Source of the DNA: Adiantum capillus-veneris
Lineage: Eukaryota > Streptophyta > Polypodiopsida > Polypodiales > Pteridaceae
Direction of reading: 5' to 3'
DNA: 64,000 bases
Assembly (NCBI GenBank): GCA_014529385.2
Contig: CM043963.1
Span: 67,321,912-67,385,911 of the forward strand
Of this stretch, positions 36,229 through 47,234 are shown piece after piece. Positions within the stretch are counted from its first letter, which is position 1, and every line of letters begins with the position of its first letter. The notes below the pieces were generated by a model that did no database searches, was not told where the DNA came from, and saw only the letters and a list, made by a program, of their open reading frames with translations. Made by a program: the position numbers and the translations under genes.

Positions 36229-37690
36229 TCTAGAGAAATTTGGTGTAAAAACCCCAATGAATCAAATCAAGGAATGCATCAAAGAGATTGAAATGCCTCA
36301 ACTAAATACTAGGCCAGTGCCATTAAACAAGGTAGGCGAGTACTTCGAGGGAGAAGATGGAAACACCACCCTTCCTGTGGAATTCAATAATGTAAAAACC
36401 ATGGCAATCCTTGACAGTGGAGCAGGTGTAACCACTGCAACCAAAAAGCTTTGGAAAAAATGGGGAAAACCTCCCTTGATATCCACACGAATGACCCTCC
36501 AGCTTGCAGACGGACACAAGGAAAAGCCCCTAGGACTGCTAGAAAAAGTACTTGTTACTTCTTGTGGCATTGAATATGAACACACTTTTGCTGTTGTTGA
36601 CTTTGGCAAGAAGAACAACTATAAAATCATTCTGGGAAGACCATTCATGCGACAATTGAAAATGGTCCAAGATTCGGGTTATGACCATATATACCTGAGA
36701 CATATGGAAACCATGACAAAGGTAAACTTGAGGGACCACATCTATAGGGATGTGACGAGAACACCGGTTGAGGAGTTTGATTCCGCCACAGTTGCACGAT
36801 CAGAACTTCCAACTTGGTTAGGTAAGCCTAAAGAACTGTGGATGTGTGGAGCTTCACAATGTGATAGCTTGAAACGTGAGGAATGTATCCTAGAGCGGGT
36901 TATAGAGGATAAGGACTATATCCCAGAACCATTTCCTGAAGAAGAGTTAGAGCCTTTTGGATGGGAACACATCTTGGCTACTCTGGACGCGTGTGCCGTG
37001 GAGGATGCTCCCACAACAAAGTTTTGTGATAAAAATGGCTATGATGTCGTTCCTTATTTTGCAGTGAGTGTAATCCAGGAAAATGTAGAGAACCAGACAT
37101 CAACAAGCTCTCGAAATAAGGAGCAAACAAATAAATGTGGAGAATCAAAAGATGAAGAAGACGACGAGTTCTATGACTCTGTAGAACACTTCGAGCTTCA
37201 AGAAGACCAACGACCCGCGAATCAATGTCATTGCTACACGAATAAAGTGCATCAAAAGTGGATTCCAAAGTCCTCGGTGAAGACACAGCCACCACAAGTA
37301 TCCTCATACATGGCTCCTAATAAGGATATAAAGACTCAACTAGGAGGAATACGACCAGAGCAACGAGCTAACAATGCTCTAATCAATGGGCTAGAAAAGT
37401 CCTCCAAGAAACTACCACCCACGAGCAAACAGACAGTAACTTTTCACTACCAGCCAAAAAATCAAGGGAAAGTACAGGAAGTCGATCTTGTTGAGGATAG
37501 TAGCGATAGTGATGAATCTTACGACATCCCCTATCATCAACTCAGGCCATCACTGTCACCAACCCCTTCAGCAACAACCGTGACAGGTCAAAAGAACAGG
37601 AAGTCAAAGCAAAAAAGATCGACAAATCTGGATACCAAAAAGTCAGATCGGCCAAAAATAGATATGGATCAAGAAGACAAAGATCTCTAA
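36229..37690 (+). CDS. retroelement protease-containing protein, unit 2 (open)
   Basis: Open from about 36229 (KCLEKFGVKTP) to TAA 37688; the frame is formally open from 35990, but that first part is probably the wrong frame of the gag tail. It holds a retropepsin with the DSG loop (MAILDSGAGVTTATKKLWKKWG, about 36410), then GRPFMRQLKMVQDSG. There follow a Glu-rich tail with MCGASQCDSLKREECILE, a CHCYTNKVHQKWIPK segment, and a Ser/Lys-rich end. Compared with unit 1 it keeps Gln codons where unit 1 has stops. No RT, RNase H or integrase lies downstream. It probably cleaves Gag if expressed; its start and expression are unknown. Confidence 0.7.
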
Positions 37691-38129
37691 TGACAAATCA
37701 CAAGATCCAACACCAAAACAAAAACAAGGAAAGCGTGCAAGAACAGGTAAGAATATCACAAAGTCGCAAGCTTTCACAACTCAGGTTTGGGCTCCAAAGA
37801 AGTTGATTCAAGCACAAAAAAGTCAGGAATTTATTTGGATTCCAAAACAACCACAGTATCAACTTTCAAAGCCTAAATCCCGTCCACAACCAAGCGTACA
37901 AGGGCTGAAGCAAAGACCACTGTCGACTCACACAACAAAAAGGTGGATCCCAAAGAAGTCTCTTAAAACACAAACAAAGCACGGACAAGTATGGGTTCCC
38001 AAACGAGATTCAGCAACAAAACAGCCAATAATCGCAAAGAAATGGGTCCCAAAGGAGAACAACAAAACTGTTGTCAGTGCATCGCCGCTTGAATTCTTAC
38101 AATTCTTCCTACGATTACATTACAGTTAG
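37690..38129 (+). CDS. WxPK-repeat protein, unit 2, unknown function
   Basis: The frame is open at 37803-38129 and probably enters from upstream, just after the protease frame but in another register. It carries QVWAPKKL, FIWIPKQP, RWIPKKS, QVWVPKRD and KKWVPKEN, five W-[AIV]-P-K motifs spaced about 13-30 residues, plus WIPK in the protease tail. It is very basic, suggesting RNA or DNA binding, but I know no domain with this repeat. Single WVPK motifs occur in some retroelement Gag proteins. It might be reached by frameshifting or might be a decayed Gag-like tail. Confidence 0.42.
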
Positions 38130-39867
38130 AAGAGAGAAAGTCGCTTCAATCAAGCAACGATACAGGAGCTTCAAAGACCATTACATTGCTTAGAATAGGA
38201 AGCCTCGCCAACAAATGCCAATAAGAAAATTGCTTATACCCACATCTTGCACAACATAAATCTTTTCCATGCATTGACTGTGTATGCATAATAGGGCTAC
38301 ATTACAAGGCCTGCATAGGCACAACTTTTAATTGCCCAAGCATAACACATACCCTTTGCGATACCCTGTCGTAAAGGATGACTCCAAATAGGAAGGGGGG
38401 AGGCATTCTGAATGCGGACCTAATATTATAACTATTAGAGGGCATTGTTTTGTGAGATGCATTGAATTTTTGCGTTTTATTGTGATAATTTTTGACGAAA
38501 TTTAGAGTATATGCCCTCATAGTAGTGTTATAGAGGGGTATGGGGACAAAATCCATATATGAGCCCCTAGGGACATGTGTATAGTGTACATAGCATTTAG
38601 ATTTTTATTTGAATGATTTTTCTTTTGTTGAGTTGTTTTAAGATTTTCTTTGTTTATTATTAAGAAAAAAATTAAAAAAATATCCATAATCCACATGAAG
38701 AAAAGACTGACAAGAGGCCTGAGCACTACAAAGAGAAGAAGGTACAGGGAAACGATGAGATTTCACAAAGTATGTCTCAGCAGCCACTACTACAGCTGAA
38801 GAACTTGTCACAAAGCAGTGTCAACATGCAACTGACAAGTCATACAAGTGAGAGTCGAGTAGCTAAGCCACAAAATGAGTGAGGTGTTAGTCCCAAAGCT
38901 TCAAGTAATATTATCCGTGGTCTAAGCGTCTTAGCTATTCTAGGTACTGCTCAAGCTGGGAGAGTTGAGCATATTTACGTTGTGTCGCTCATGCTGGTAT
39001 AGGTGAGCAAAAGAGTCGAAGTCTACTATACTTAATTCTGGTGAAGTGAAGGAGAAGGTCCAAAAGACACTCATGTTCTGAGCACTGTGAGATACGAGTG
39101 GAGAAACTTCTACATTGAAAACCCTTCTTGGAAAGGTGGAAGCTATTGAGACATCTTTTGATGTCACATGTGCTACATTTATTCCTCGAAACACCCATCA
39201 ACTCCTTCTTTCACATTGCATGCTTTTGTTGACAAATATGCATATAGAGTGTCCCATAATTGGCACTTGCATCAGGCACTCTTTCCATGTTTCACCCAAG
39301 CACTCACCTTTCATGAACATGTACTTCACGTTCAACTGCTCAACTCCAATAAGAGCGTATACCAAAGGCATTTTTTTTCCCACCGGGTTTTTTCCCTTTG
39401 GTCATCCAGGTTTTAGACCCTAATCTAAAGACACCTATCACCATCCTCTTGTACATATTCCTTCTACATCAACAATAAGGAAATGCTACTCAAATCAATT
39501 GACAAATGAATTGGAGCACCAATTTCAGATCATAGCATACTTCTCCTCAATGTCGACGAATGGCCTACAATGACAGATGTAGACAACACTAACAACATGA
39601 TTGCACAGGAACAAAGAAGTTACCAATGAAGAAGAGTAGACACAGAAGTAATCAGAGTATCTCAAAAGATGAATGGTTACGATGATAGACGTCTACTCTA
39701 ATGGATCATAGTTCATGTTGTGGTTCGACAAAGATACAAGCAGTGCAACAGATGAAGCCAAAACAACAACAAAGTGTTGACCGTTGTGTCAACAACACAA
39801 CTTAACTCAAGAACAAAGAAGTCCTCAATGACAAAGAGCAGACATAAGGGTAATCAGAGGATTGCAG
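38130..39867 (+). other. noncoding 3' part of unit 2
   Basis: Same content as in unit 1, including the partial LTR-start copy at 39775 (TGTTGACCGTTGTGTCAA) just before the captured helicase. Confidence 0.5.
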
Positions 39868-40470
39868 AAGCTTGTCCTTGATAATGCGCATCGAATGCTC
39901 GGCAGGGTTTTAAACCTCAAATTAGACTAATTAAGTCCTGGATTCAGCCTGACAGAAAGACTTTGCATTGGAGTGCAACTTGGCCTAAAGAAGTTATGGG
40001 TTTAGCCATACAATTTCCACAAAATCCTTACAAAGTTGTGATTGGCTCACAAGATGAGAAAGCCAATCACTCTATTCTACAGATTGTAGAAGTTGTTTCT
40101 GAGAATCACAAATACTCCGAATTCACAGATTTGTTGGAGCAAATGATGGATGGATCTTTCTCTATCCATGATAATAAGAGTCAAGTTAAACGACATTGGG
40201 TTCTTTTTGAATTTATATATGGCAGTAGACCTATAATGACAGAAACAGATGCTGCAGCTCGGAGCGTGGATGTGAAAGACATAAAGCTCGTCATCAATTA
40301 TGATTTTCCTGAATCATGTGAAGACTATGTACATCGGATTGGACGAAAAAGACAGGCTACTACAAAGGCTATAGTCTATACTTTCTTTCCAACAACAAAA
40401 CGACAGCAAAGACCACATCGCCATCGACAATCAGGTCAAGTCGGGGACGACATGAACGCGGAAGGGGGGA
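39868..40470 (+). pseudogene. captured DEAD-box RNA helicase fragment
   Basis: Starts with a degenerate DEAD box (LVLDNAHRML) and motif [13 protein letters not shown]. 39963-40502 is open. NPYKVVIGSQDEKANHSILQ and the C-terminal RecA-like domain follow, with motif V altered (AARSVDVKDI for ARGLDV) and motif VI altered (YVHRIGRKRQA for HRIGRTGR). About 28 residues that normally separate MDGS from the IHGDKSQ segment are missing without a frameshift. No introns interrupt it, so it looks like a processed cDNA piece taken up by the retroelement. Changed motifs make ATPase activity unlikely. It lies immediately upstream of the polypurine tract and 3' LTR. Confidence 0.82.
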
Positions 40471-40471
40471 A
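40460..40471 (+). promoter_or_regulatory. polypurine tract before 3' LTR
   Basis: GGAAGGGGGGAA directly precedes TGTTGACC, the expected arrangement for second-strand priming next to a 3' LTR. Confidence 0.75.
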
Positions 40472-41300
40472 TGTTGACCACTGGGTCAACAACACAACAT
40501 AACTCAAGTTTCGTACCAAAGTCTTATCTTTTGCGAGTTATGAAATGCTGCGGATTATGGCTATAAACGTCATTTGTAATGAGTAGTTATTCTAGTTTCA
40601 GAAGCCGGGGTGCAATGGCACTTCCAGATTGTAAATACAAAGCCATTTGACCCATTCAACCCCATTTTTGGTTAAACCTAAGGTAGCCTTAGTATATAAG
40701 GTACCTAGGTTATTTTGTAAAGGAGACTTTTATCATAATCAAAACTTAGCGCTGCCGTCTACTATGTGTGAGAGAGAAAGAGAGTGAGCGTGAGCTTCAT
40801 CCTCTCGCTACGCCCGGCTCACTCAACACATTGGCAATCCGACTGCACCGTTGTTGTAGGCTCGAGGAGAGCTACGCGACAACACCAAGCATTCCACGCA
40901 AGATGAAGCGCACACTTCGACGCATCTACGAGCTATTTGTGCCCGTAAGTGTATCAAACGATGTCTATTTTCTGCGTGCTAGTAGTCTATAGAATCGTGG
41001 AGACATAAGCTACGCATAGGTACTCATAAATTTCAGTTTCGGGCACTTTCCAAATTCAGATCTGTCATCCTACGCGTTTTCCGCAGATGGGTTTAGAGTG
41101 AGGGTTTTGAGTGTAGAAGCTTAGGGACAGGTGTATCCTAGTGAGGGGATGGTGTTCCTTAAGTTTCGTACGAATCTGGCATGATTAGGCGAGTTACCTT
41201 TAGCATGTGTGTATGTGGCTAGGTGGTGTAGTTGAGAGCAGTGAGGTTCTTGATTGTGGTTTAGTTGGCCTTCCAGAGTGTTGTATGTGTAGGATGGTCT
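40472..41300 (+). mobile_element. 3' LTR of the duplicated element (right end uncertain)
   Basis: Begins TGTTGACCACTGGGTCAAC. It has a TATA box, TATATAAGG at 40693-40701, a GA-rich transcribed region and a donor-like CCCGTAAGTG near 40945. The LTR start is echoed at 35573 and 39775. The right end was not fixed, and the 5' LTR is not in the window. Confidence 0.65.
40693..40701 (+). promoter_or_regulatory. TATA box in LTR
   Basis: TATATAAGG about 220 bases into the LTR. Confidence 0.6.
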
Positions 41301-41329
41301 CAGCCTGACAAGCTAAAGACATTTCCTCC

Positions 41330-42130
41330 ATGTGCCTATCGTGTCATTTGTGTCCTCGATTGACATTATGTTGATCTAGGTAGTGTTTGCATGCACTTCA
41401 TGGGTGTGTGAGTCGCTTCCCGTCCAACACATGAAATGATGCCCGTGAATCCAACATCCAATCATGCATGGCAAGATCATCCATGTCAACAAGGTGTGCT
41501 CCATCCAAGCTTGAGGTTAGAAGAATATCACCATCTTCAACATCCTCACTTACTGCATTGATCTCTTCAATCTTCACACTTGAACTTTCTTTGTCCTTGC
41601 CTCCTTCTTGATTCTTTTCTTTGCCTTTCTCCCTTTTCTAGATGTAATAATTCTTTTTCAAATGCCCCTTCTTATGAGAATAATAGCACTCAACACCTTT
41701 GTTATTCCGACCACGTGACTTATGGAGTGACTTATAGCGGTACAAGAAGTATCCCAGCTCTCTGGTAGCGTAACCAGCAAAAATATTGATCTCACATAAT
41801 CATCAAACTTTATTTCCTGTGAGCTGAGTTGACTAAAAATAGTGTTAAGCTCATTAGGATGACTGGACATGGATGTCCCTTCTTTCATCTTAAGATCAAC
41901 TAGTCCCTGGAGTCAATAGACCTGCAAAGCTACACTCTTTTTCTCGTACAAGTCACATAATTTCTTCCATAGCTCAAAATTGGCCTTCATGTCCTTGACA
42001 TTGATATACATGCTCTTTGACAAAGTCAACATTATGGTAGACCTGGGAAGTTCATCCAAGTCCTACCAATCATCATTTATCACCCCTTCTGGTTTAATGC
42101 CCTATAATTTTATGGGCCTGACCTACTTCT
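41330..42130 (-). pseudogene. copia gag fragment
   Basis: The minus strand reads, from about 42075, LPRSTIMLTLSKSMYINVKD, LWKKLCDLYEKKSVALQ and LKMKEGTSMSSHPNELNTIFSQL, then DDYVRSIFLLVTLPESWD. This is the UBN2 domain of Ty1/copia Gag. A degenerate zinc knuckle, ECYYSHKKGHLKKNYY, lies near 41690-41645; two of its cysteines appear lost. The open part is 41888-41658. It is orientated opposite to the pararetrovirus on its left-hand side, with the microsatellite between. Confidence 0.72.
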
Positions 42131-42154
42131 TTTGCACCACCATATTGTAACATT

Positions 42155-42625
<471 letters not shown>

Positions 42626-42633
42626 ATCTATAT

Positions 42634-42760
42634 ACCTTTGAGTGCTCATGAGGATTGCCTAAAATTTTGTGGTTAGGAGCTTCTATAGTTGTTCAGTCGC
42701 CGTTGCAGACAAGATGTCGCTAGACACAGGCATTCTCAGCTACTTCAGACACCTATTCAT
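42634..42760 (+). repeat. left direct repeat of pararetrovirus
   Basis: 127 bases matching 46578-46704 with about 18 mismatches and no gap (about 85% by hand). It contains the ATG (42714) of the movement-protein frame. Confidence 0.88.
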
Positions 42761-43606
42761 CCCACAATCTAGTGCTTCTGCATATCTGCAATCCATTGAC
42801 ACCCTAGAGAGCTAGGTACTTCATTGGCATAATCAAATATTCAGAATTGCGATAATCATCTCATCTTTTAAGAGACTCCTCTCCAACGACGTCGAGATTG
42901 AAGAAGCTAATACTACTGGTAAATGGAGTTTACCTAAAGTTTCAACTTCCCATGTATATAAGCATAACAAAGTTTTTGCCCTTTCCACTAATACCCTTTA
43001 CCATGAAACTCATGGTAGATTAACTATTAAAGTTAGTGATTTTGATAACCACATCATACCAAGTTTTAGAAGAAGGCATTAAGAAAAGGACATCAGTTTG
43101 TGCACATAGGATATATTGCCGTGGGAATAATATCTTTGTTTCTAAAAGGCCTTAATGCTTCTTGTGTGGGAGCTCTACTAGATACTCGGCATAGAAACTT
43201 ACCTGACCAGACAATTAGTGTCTTACAGGGAAGTTTGTCTAATGGACCAATCTACATAGAATATCTTCCCAACTTCCCTTGTAGTCTCACAAACAGATAT
43301 TTTGATGAGGTAATCTCTCTCTTCATTAAAACCCATGGCTTAGATCTCAAACATAACTTTGACCACCTACAGATAGCCTATCGCATGATAATCCGTACTA
43401 TCAACACTTTATACCCTCAGTATACAATTCTGGCTATTTATGAGATAATGAATCTCAAATCCGCGGTCAGAATATTGTGTCAAAGGTGGATGATACAACT
43501 TTGGGCAGTTTTCTTGAAATGGTTAATTGGCAAGAAGTTGAATTCCCTACATAATGGAAATTGGATATTTCTAAGACTCTGCTCAATGAGGTACAACAAC
43601 CAGTAG
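42714..43606 (+). pseudogene. caulimovirid movement protein (30K type) remnant
   Basis: Starts ATG 42714 in one frame, with TAG at 42813 and TAA at 43080. A one-base register change near 43077-43080 leads into an open frame from 43100 to 43606. The core HIGYIAVGIISLFLKGLNAS, LLDTRHRNLPD and YIEYLPNFPCSLTNR show the 30K-superfamily movement-protein pattern of caulimovirids, including the conserved Asp in the LxDxR segment. The family makes tubules or enlarges plasmodesmata for cell-to-cell spread. Here it is broken and not functional. Confidence 0.8.
42859..43017 (+). repeat. inverted repeat, left arm (159 bp)
   Basis: Complementary to 43904-44062 over the same length. It covers the N-terminal coding part of the movement protein. 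Confidence 0.88.
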
Positions 43607-43903
43607 CTTTAAATATTCAAAATCTTGGATCTACAGCACAATAAAAAATCTTAGGCAGATCCAAATCTAGAAAAGATATAGCTTGTGTCATTGAGAAACC
43701 GGTATACCAGATATCCTTCGGACCATCTGATTATCCAACCAGTCAAGTCTCTACTTCAACTTCCCATCGATGCCATTCACCTCTAGCATTGGCATGTATT
43801 CATACAGAAACCTATAAAGATTATGAAGGACTGTTTTGATGCAAACTCGGAGAGTCCTTCAAGCAGATGTATGATGTGATTATTAGAATCACTATCTTTG
43901 GTT

Positions 43904-44062
43904 TACCATGAGTTTCATGGTAAAGGGTATCAGCGGAAAGAGTAAAAACTTTGTTATGCTTATATACCTGGGAAGTTGAAAATTTAGGTAAACTCCCTTT
44001 ACCAATAGGATTAGCTTCTTCAATCTTGATGTTGTCAAAGAGGAGTCCCTTAAAAGATGAGA
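43904..44062 (-). repeat. inverted repeat, right arm (159 bp)
   Basis: An antisense copy of the movement-protein start, placed between the movement-protein region and the next viral frame. Shared landmarks include TACCATGAGTTTCATGGTAA and its complement. Confidence 0.88.
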
Positions 44063-44550
44063 CAACAAGAAGACATCAAAGGCATGACTATGAAGTTCAA
44101 AGACATCCTCAAAATCAAACCCCTACTTCGATAGTCCATCCGAAAGCTTCTACATCTATTATGCATCCTCTTATTGAAGCCGCTGACTACATCCAAATCT
44201 GTAGTAAAAATGACAAAGACATCTTGGAAGCCATCCAACAAATAAGTATTCAATGCAACCAACTACATCATCAGTTGCTATATGTTCAGTCCCAACTTGT
44301 AGCTACAAAAGCTAAATTAGATCTAGTCTATGGGAGAGTTCAACAATTTCCCGAGCTCACTGCATTAGCACAAATAGCTAATGAACCCACAATAGATTGG
44401 ATCCCCGAACGCAATATCAATGGATGCCATATTCTTCAATTCAATCCAGCCTACAACAAAGAATACTATTCTAAGATATGGATTAAATTTCCCCAAGAGA
44501 AATCCTTTCAAGATGCTCTTTGGGATTCTGTCTCTTTTTTCTTATATTAA
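44063..44550 (+). pseudogene. pararetroviral frame with coiled-coil segment, role unclear
   Basis: Open in the frame that runs to 44550. It has a His/Gln/Pro-rich start, then a heptad-like stretch DILEAIQQISIQCNQLHHQL to LVYGRVQQF (likely coiled coil), then TIDWIPERNINGCHILQFNPAYNKEYY. By position, between movement protein and RT, it belongs to the capsid or linker part of the polyprotein. I see no zinc knuckle. Its first bases derive from the inverted arm, so any start there is not original. Confidence 0.45.
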
Positions 44551-44782
44551 CCAAGCATTGTTTCCTTCACACCTTCTCCTAAGTCTCTCTTATGGAATCA
44601 TCGTATCCTATGTTGATAATTCAAAGGGTCAGATCAACAAAATTGTTCTCTGTAAAGCTGGCCTTAGGGAATTCCAAGATGGAAACTTATTTACATTTAC
44701 ATCCCCATCCTAATACAGATCTTGAATGGTTTGCTGATGAAAGAATCAAATCTCTAAACAACTTGAGCATATTGCTTCTCAG

Positions 44783-46150
44783 TTGGCACAACAAACAAGT
44801 GACAACCCACTGGCCTCTGGGGACAGAGAAGAATATCGAATCTCTTTGCCTGGTGATCCTAAGCTTATAGGGCTTAAGTCTACACATCCTGGTATGTCTC
44901 TAGAAGATACTAAGCTATGTCATGAAGAGATTGATCATCTTCTTGCAGATGGCTTAATTGCTCCATCCAACAATGAGTTCGCATATCAGGCCTTTTATGT
45001 CAACAATCACTCTGAGCAGAAAAGAGGAAAAAAAATATTGGTGTGATTAATTATAAACCAATCAATTGCAATGACTGGCTGAAACATAGAAGATTTCGTT
45101 TACCTAAAAGATGAATTGCTACGAAGAATAAAGCATTGTCAGGTCTTTTCCAAGTTTGACCTAAAGAGTGGCTTCTAGCAGTTCAAGATCCAGCCTCAAG
45201 ATAGATACAAAACCAGTTTTGTTGTCCCCCAAGGTATGTACAAATGGAATGTGCTTCCTATGGGGCTCAAGCCAACACCTTCTCTTTGTCAAGAAAGAAC
45301 AAAAATAATCCTTGCTGATTGTAAAGAATTTCTACTTCTTTATATTGATGACATTCTGGTTTATTCAAAAGATGTTCAGAGCCATGTCAAGCATCTTCAA
45401 TTGTTCATACAGAAGTTGCACAAGACAGGGTTGGTGCTAAGTTTTTAAAAAAATGAACTCTGCAAACCACAGGTGGAGTTTTTGGAAATTGGAATTTATG
45501 CAGGTTGTATCAAAATGTAAAAACATGTGTTGCAAAAGCTACAAAGCTTTCCCAATCAACTCAAAGATCGTAAAGAAGTTAAATCCTTTGTTGGATGTTT
45601 GCAATGGACTGCTCCTCGGTATACTCAAGTGGACAAGGACTTACTACCCTTCAAAACTCTTGAAAGGAGTAAAATTTTGTTTGGGTCTGATGAGTTATCA
45701 CAGGCAGTAATCAAGATCAAGTATGTTTGCCAGAATCTTCCTCCCCTTAACATCACTCTTGATAAAACTCTTATTATTTATTCCGACGCTTCTAAAGAAG
45801 CATGGGGAGTCATTCTCTGTGAAGATCATAATGGTACCCCCATCCTCTGCCGATGGGCTTCGGGACGCTTCAAAGATGCAGAAATCCGGTCACACTCAAT
45901 CTAGAAAGAGATTTTGGCGGGAGTCAATGCTATTCTATCTTTTTGGTTGTTTCTTATGGGGATTCCCTTTACACTTCGAAGTGACCTTAAACACTTTGAT
46001 AAGTTTTTAAAAGAGAAAAATGTTGGAAAAGTTGTGAATGCTCGAATTTATCGATGGACCTACAAGCTGAGTCATTTTGATATTACTTATGAATATATTG
46101 AAGGGAACAAAAACAATATTATGGATCTTATTTCTCTGAATAAAAAGTGA
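44783..46150 (+). pseudogene. caulimovirid reverse transcriptase and RNase H
   Basis: One reading register from 44783 to 46150 with six stops (45044, 45080, 45176, 45446, 45518, 45902) and no net frameshift. RT landmarks are NNHSEQKRGKK at about 45010, KFDLKSGF at about 45160, PQGMYKWNVLPMGLKPTP and LLLYIDDILVYSK with catalytic YIDD at about 45345. LKDRKEVKSFVGCLQW follows. RNase H landmarks are IIYSDASKEAWG at about 45775 and the late LRSDLKHFDKF. The QKRGKK and DRKE..FVGCL segments are typical of caulimovirids rather than gypsy elements. Stops rule out a product. Confidence 0.88.
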
Positions 46151-46286
46151 CAAAAGCACTGAGATCATACAAAAAGAATAAAGTGAGATCAGTAATGACA
46201 CAAAGAAAACCCACTACTGTAAAAAGGCACTTTATACCAAAATGTAACATGTAGCCTAGCGTGAAAATAACACAAGTGCCCAATCC

Positions 46287-46298
46287 TATATATAGAGG
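46287..46298 (+). promoter_or_regulatory. pararetroviral TATA box
   Basis: TATATATAGAGG, 137 bases after the RNase H frame, followed by TTGTTTCATTGTAAAGGAC. The spacing and the downstream block resemble caulimovirid pregenomic promoters. Confidence 0.7.
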
Positions 46299-46522
46299 AG
46301 GCCTTGTTTCATTGTAAAGGACGAGATTTTTGAATCATTATCTGGCTATCCCTTTGTACATCTTCCATCTCCATAACCCTGCGTGTCTAGCCTTTGTAAC
46401 CTCCAACAATATAAGTATCTTCAGGTGTATCCATTGTCTCTGTACTTTGTTGTCTCTATGTTGTCTCTATGCATCCATCTCTACATCAGTTCTAAATCGT
46501 TTGTCTGGCATTTGTTCTAAAT

Positions 46523-46535
46523 TGGTATCAGAGCC
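46523..46535 (+). promoter_or_regulatory. pararetroviral Met-tRNA primer-binding site
   Basis: TGGTATCAGAGCC is a perfect 13-base match to the complement of the plant initiator Met-tRNA 3' end, as used for minus-strand priming in caulimovirids. It lies 235 bases after the TATA box and 42 bases before the right direct repeat. Confidence 0.82.
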
Positions 46536-46577
46536 CTGTTTTATGTTTGTGATTAATTGTGAGAAATATTACTAGTA

Positions 46578-46704
46578 ACCTCTGAGTGCTCGTGAGGATT
46601 GCCTAGAATTTTGTGGCTAGGAGATTCTATCATTGTTCAGTCGCCGTTGTAGGCAAGGTGCCACTAGACAAAAACATTCTCAACTACTTTAGACTCCTAT
46701 TCAT
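46578..46704 (+). repeat. right direct repeat of pararetrovirus
   Basis: Second copy of 42634-42760. Together they show that slightly more than one genome round lies between them. Host-side sequence (gypsy integrase) begins at once after it. Confidence 0.88.
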
Positions 46705-47231
46705 TGCATTACGCATCTGTCAGCTAGAAAGGAAGCCTGAGGATATTGAGGTTGCAAAAGTCCGTTTGAAGGATGCAAGACTAAAAAATAAAGAAAGATT
46801 TGATAAGAGGCATAGGCTTAGACCAAAGCCTATTGAAGAAAAGGATTGGATGCTGATGTATGACAAAAGTCTTGACAATCAGCACAGCACCATAAGGAAG
46901 CTGTCAAAAAGGTGGTTTGTTCCATATGTAGTAAAACATGTACATGGGAATGCTCCATTTTCCTTGACTGAACTTGATGGTATTGAAATACAGATTTCAA
47001 TAGCATCGAAAAGGATCAAGGTATTCAAAAGAAGGGATGACAAAGACCTTTTTGAATAACAAGAATGTAAGGATGAAAGCCTTGACGACAATGCGGGGTA
47101 TGAGAATGAAGAAGCAAGGGATAATGTACCATAATTTGATGAGGATGAGGGTGACATTCAAATCAGCATAGATTTGAACAAGGACTGGACCTGCATAGCA
47201 GCTTGGTGGCACATACCAGAGGATGTGCAGG
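46705..47231 (+). pseudogene. Ty3/gypsy integrase C-terminus
   Basis: The frame reads CQLERKPEDIEVAKVRLKDARL, NKERFDKRHRLRPKPIEEKDW, KRWFVPYVVKHVHGN and TELDGIEIQISIASKRIKVF, the C-terminal (GPY/F-like) domain of a plant gypsy integrase. In it the GPYVV motif is VPYVV. The open frame ends at 47057. An acidic tail with DLNKDWTCIAAWWHIPEDVQV runs in another register to 47233. The rest of the element is not on the far side of the virus. Confidence 0.82.
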
Positions 47232-47234
47232 TTT

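Larger units (their letters stand above)
42634..46704 (+). mobile_element. endogenous pararetrovirus (Caulimoviridae-like), rearranged
   Basis: Order: direct repeat, movement-protein remnant, inverted copy of part of it, coiled-coil-type frame, RT and RNase H, TATA promoter, Met-tRNA primer site, direct repeat. There is no integrase and no LTR, and the movement-protein plus RT/RNase H combination is that of caulimovirids, not of LTR elements. Expected capsid zinc knuckle and aspartic protease are not recognised, so part is missing. Frames carry many stops; it cannot encode working proteins. Genus was not resolved. Confidence 0.85.

Noticed and set aside
46523-46535. tRNA gene
   Set aside because: Only the 13 bases complementary to a tRNA 3' end are present; this is a primer-binding site.
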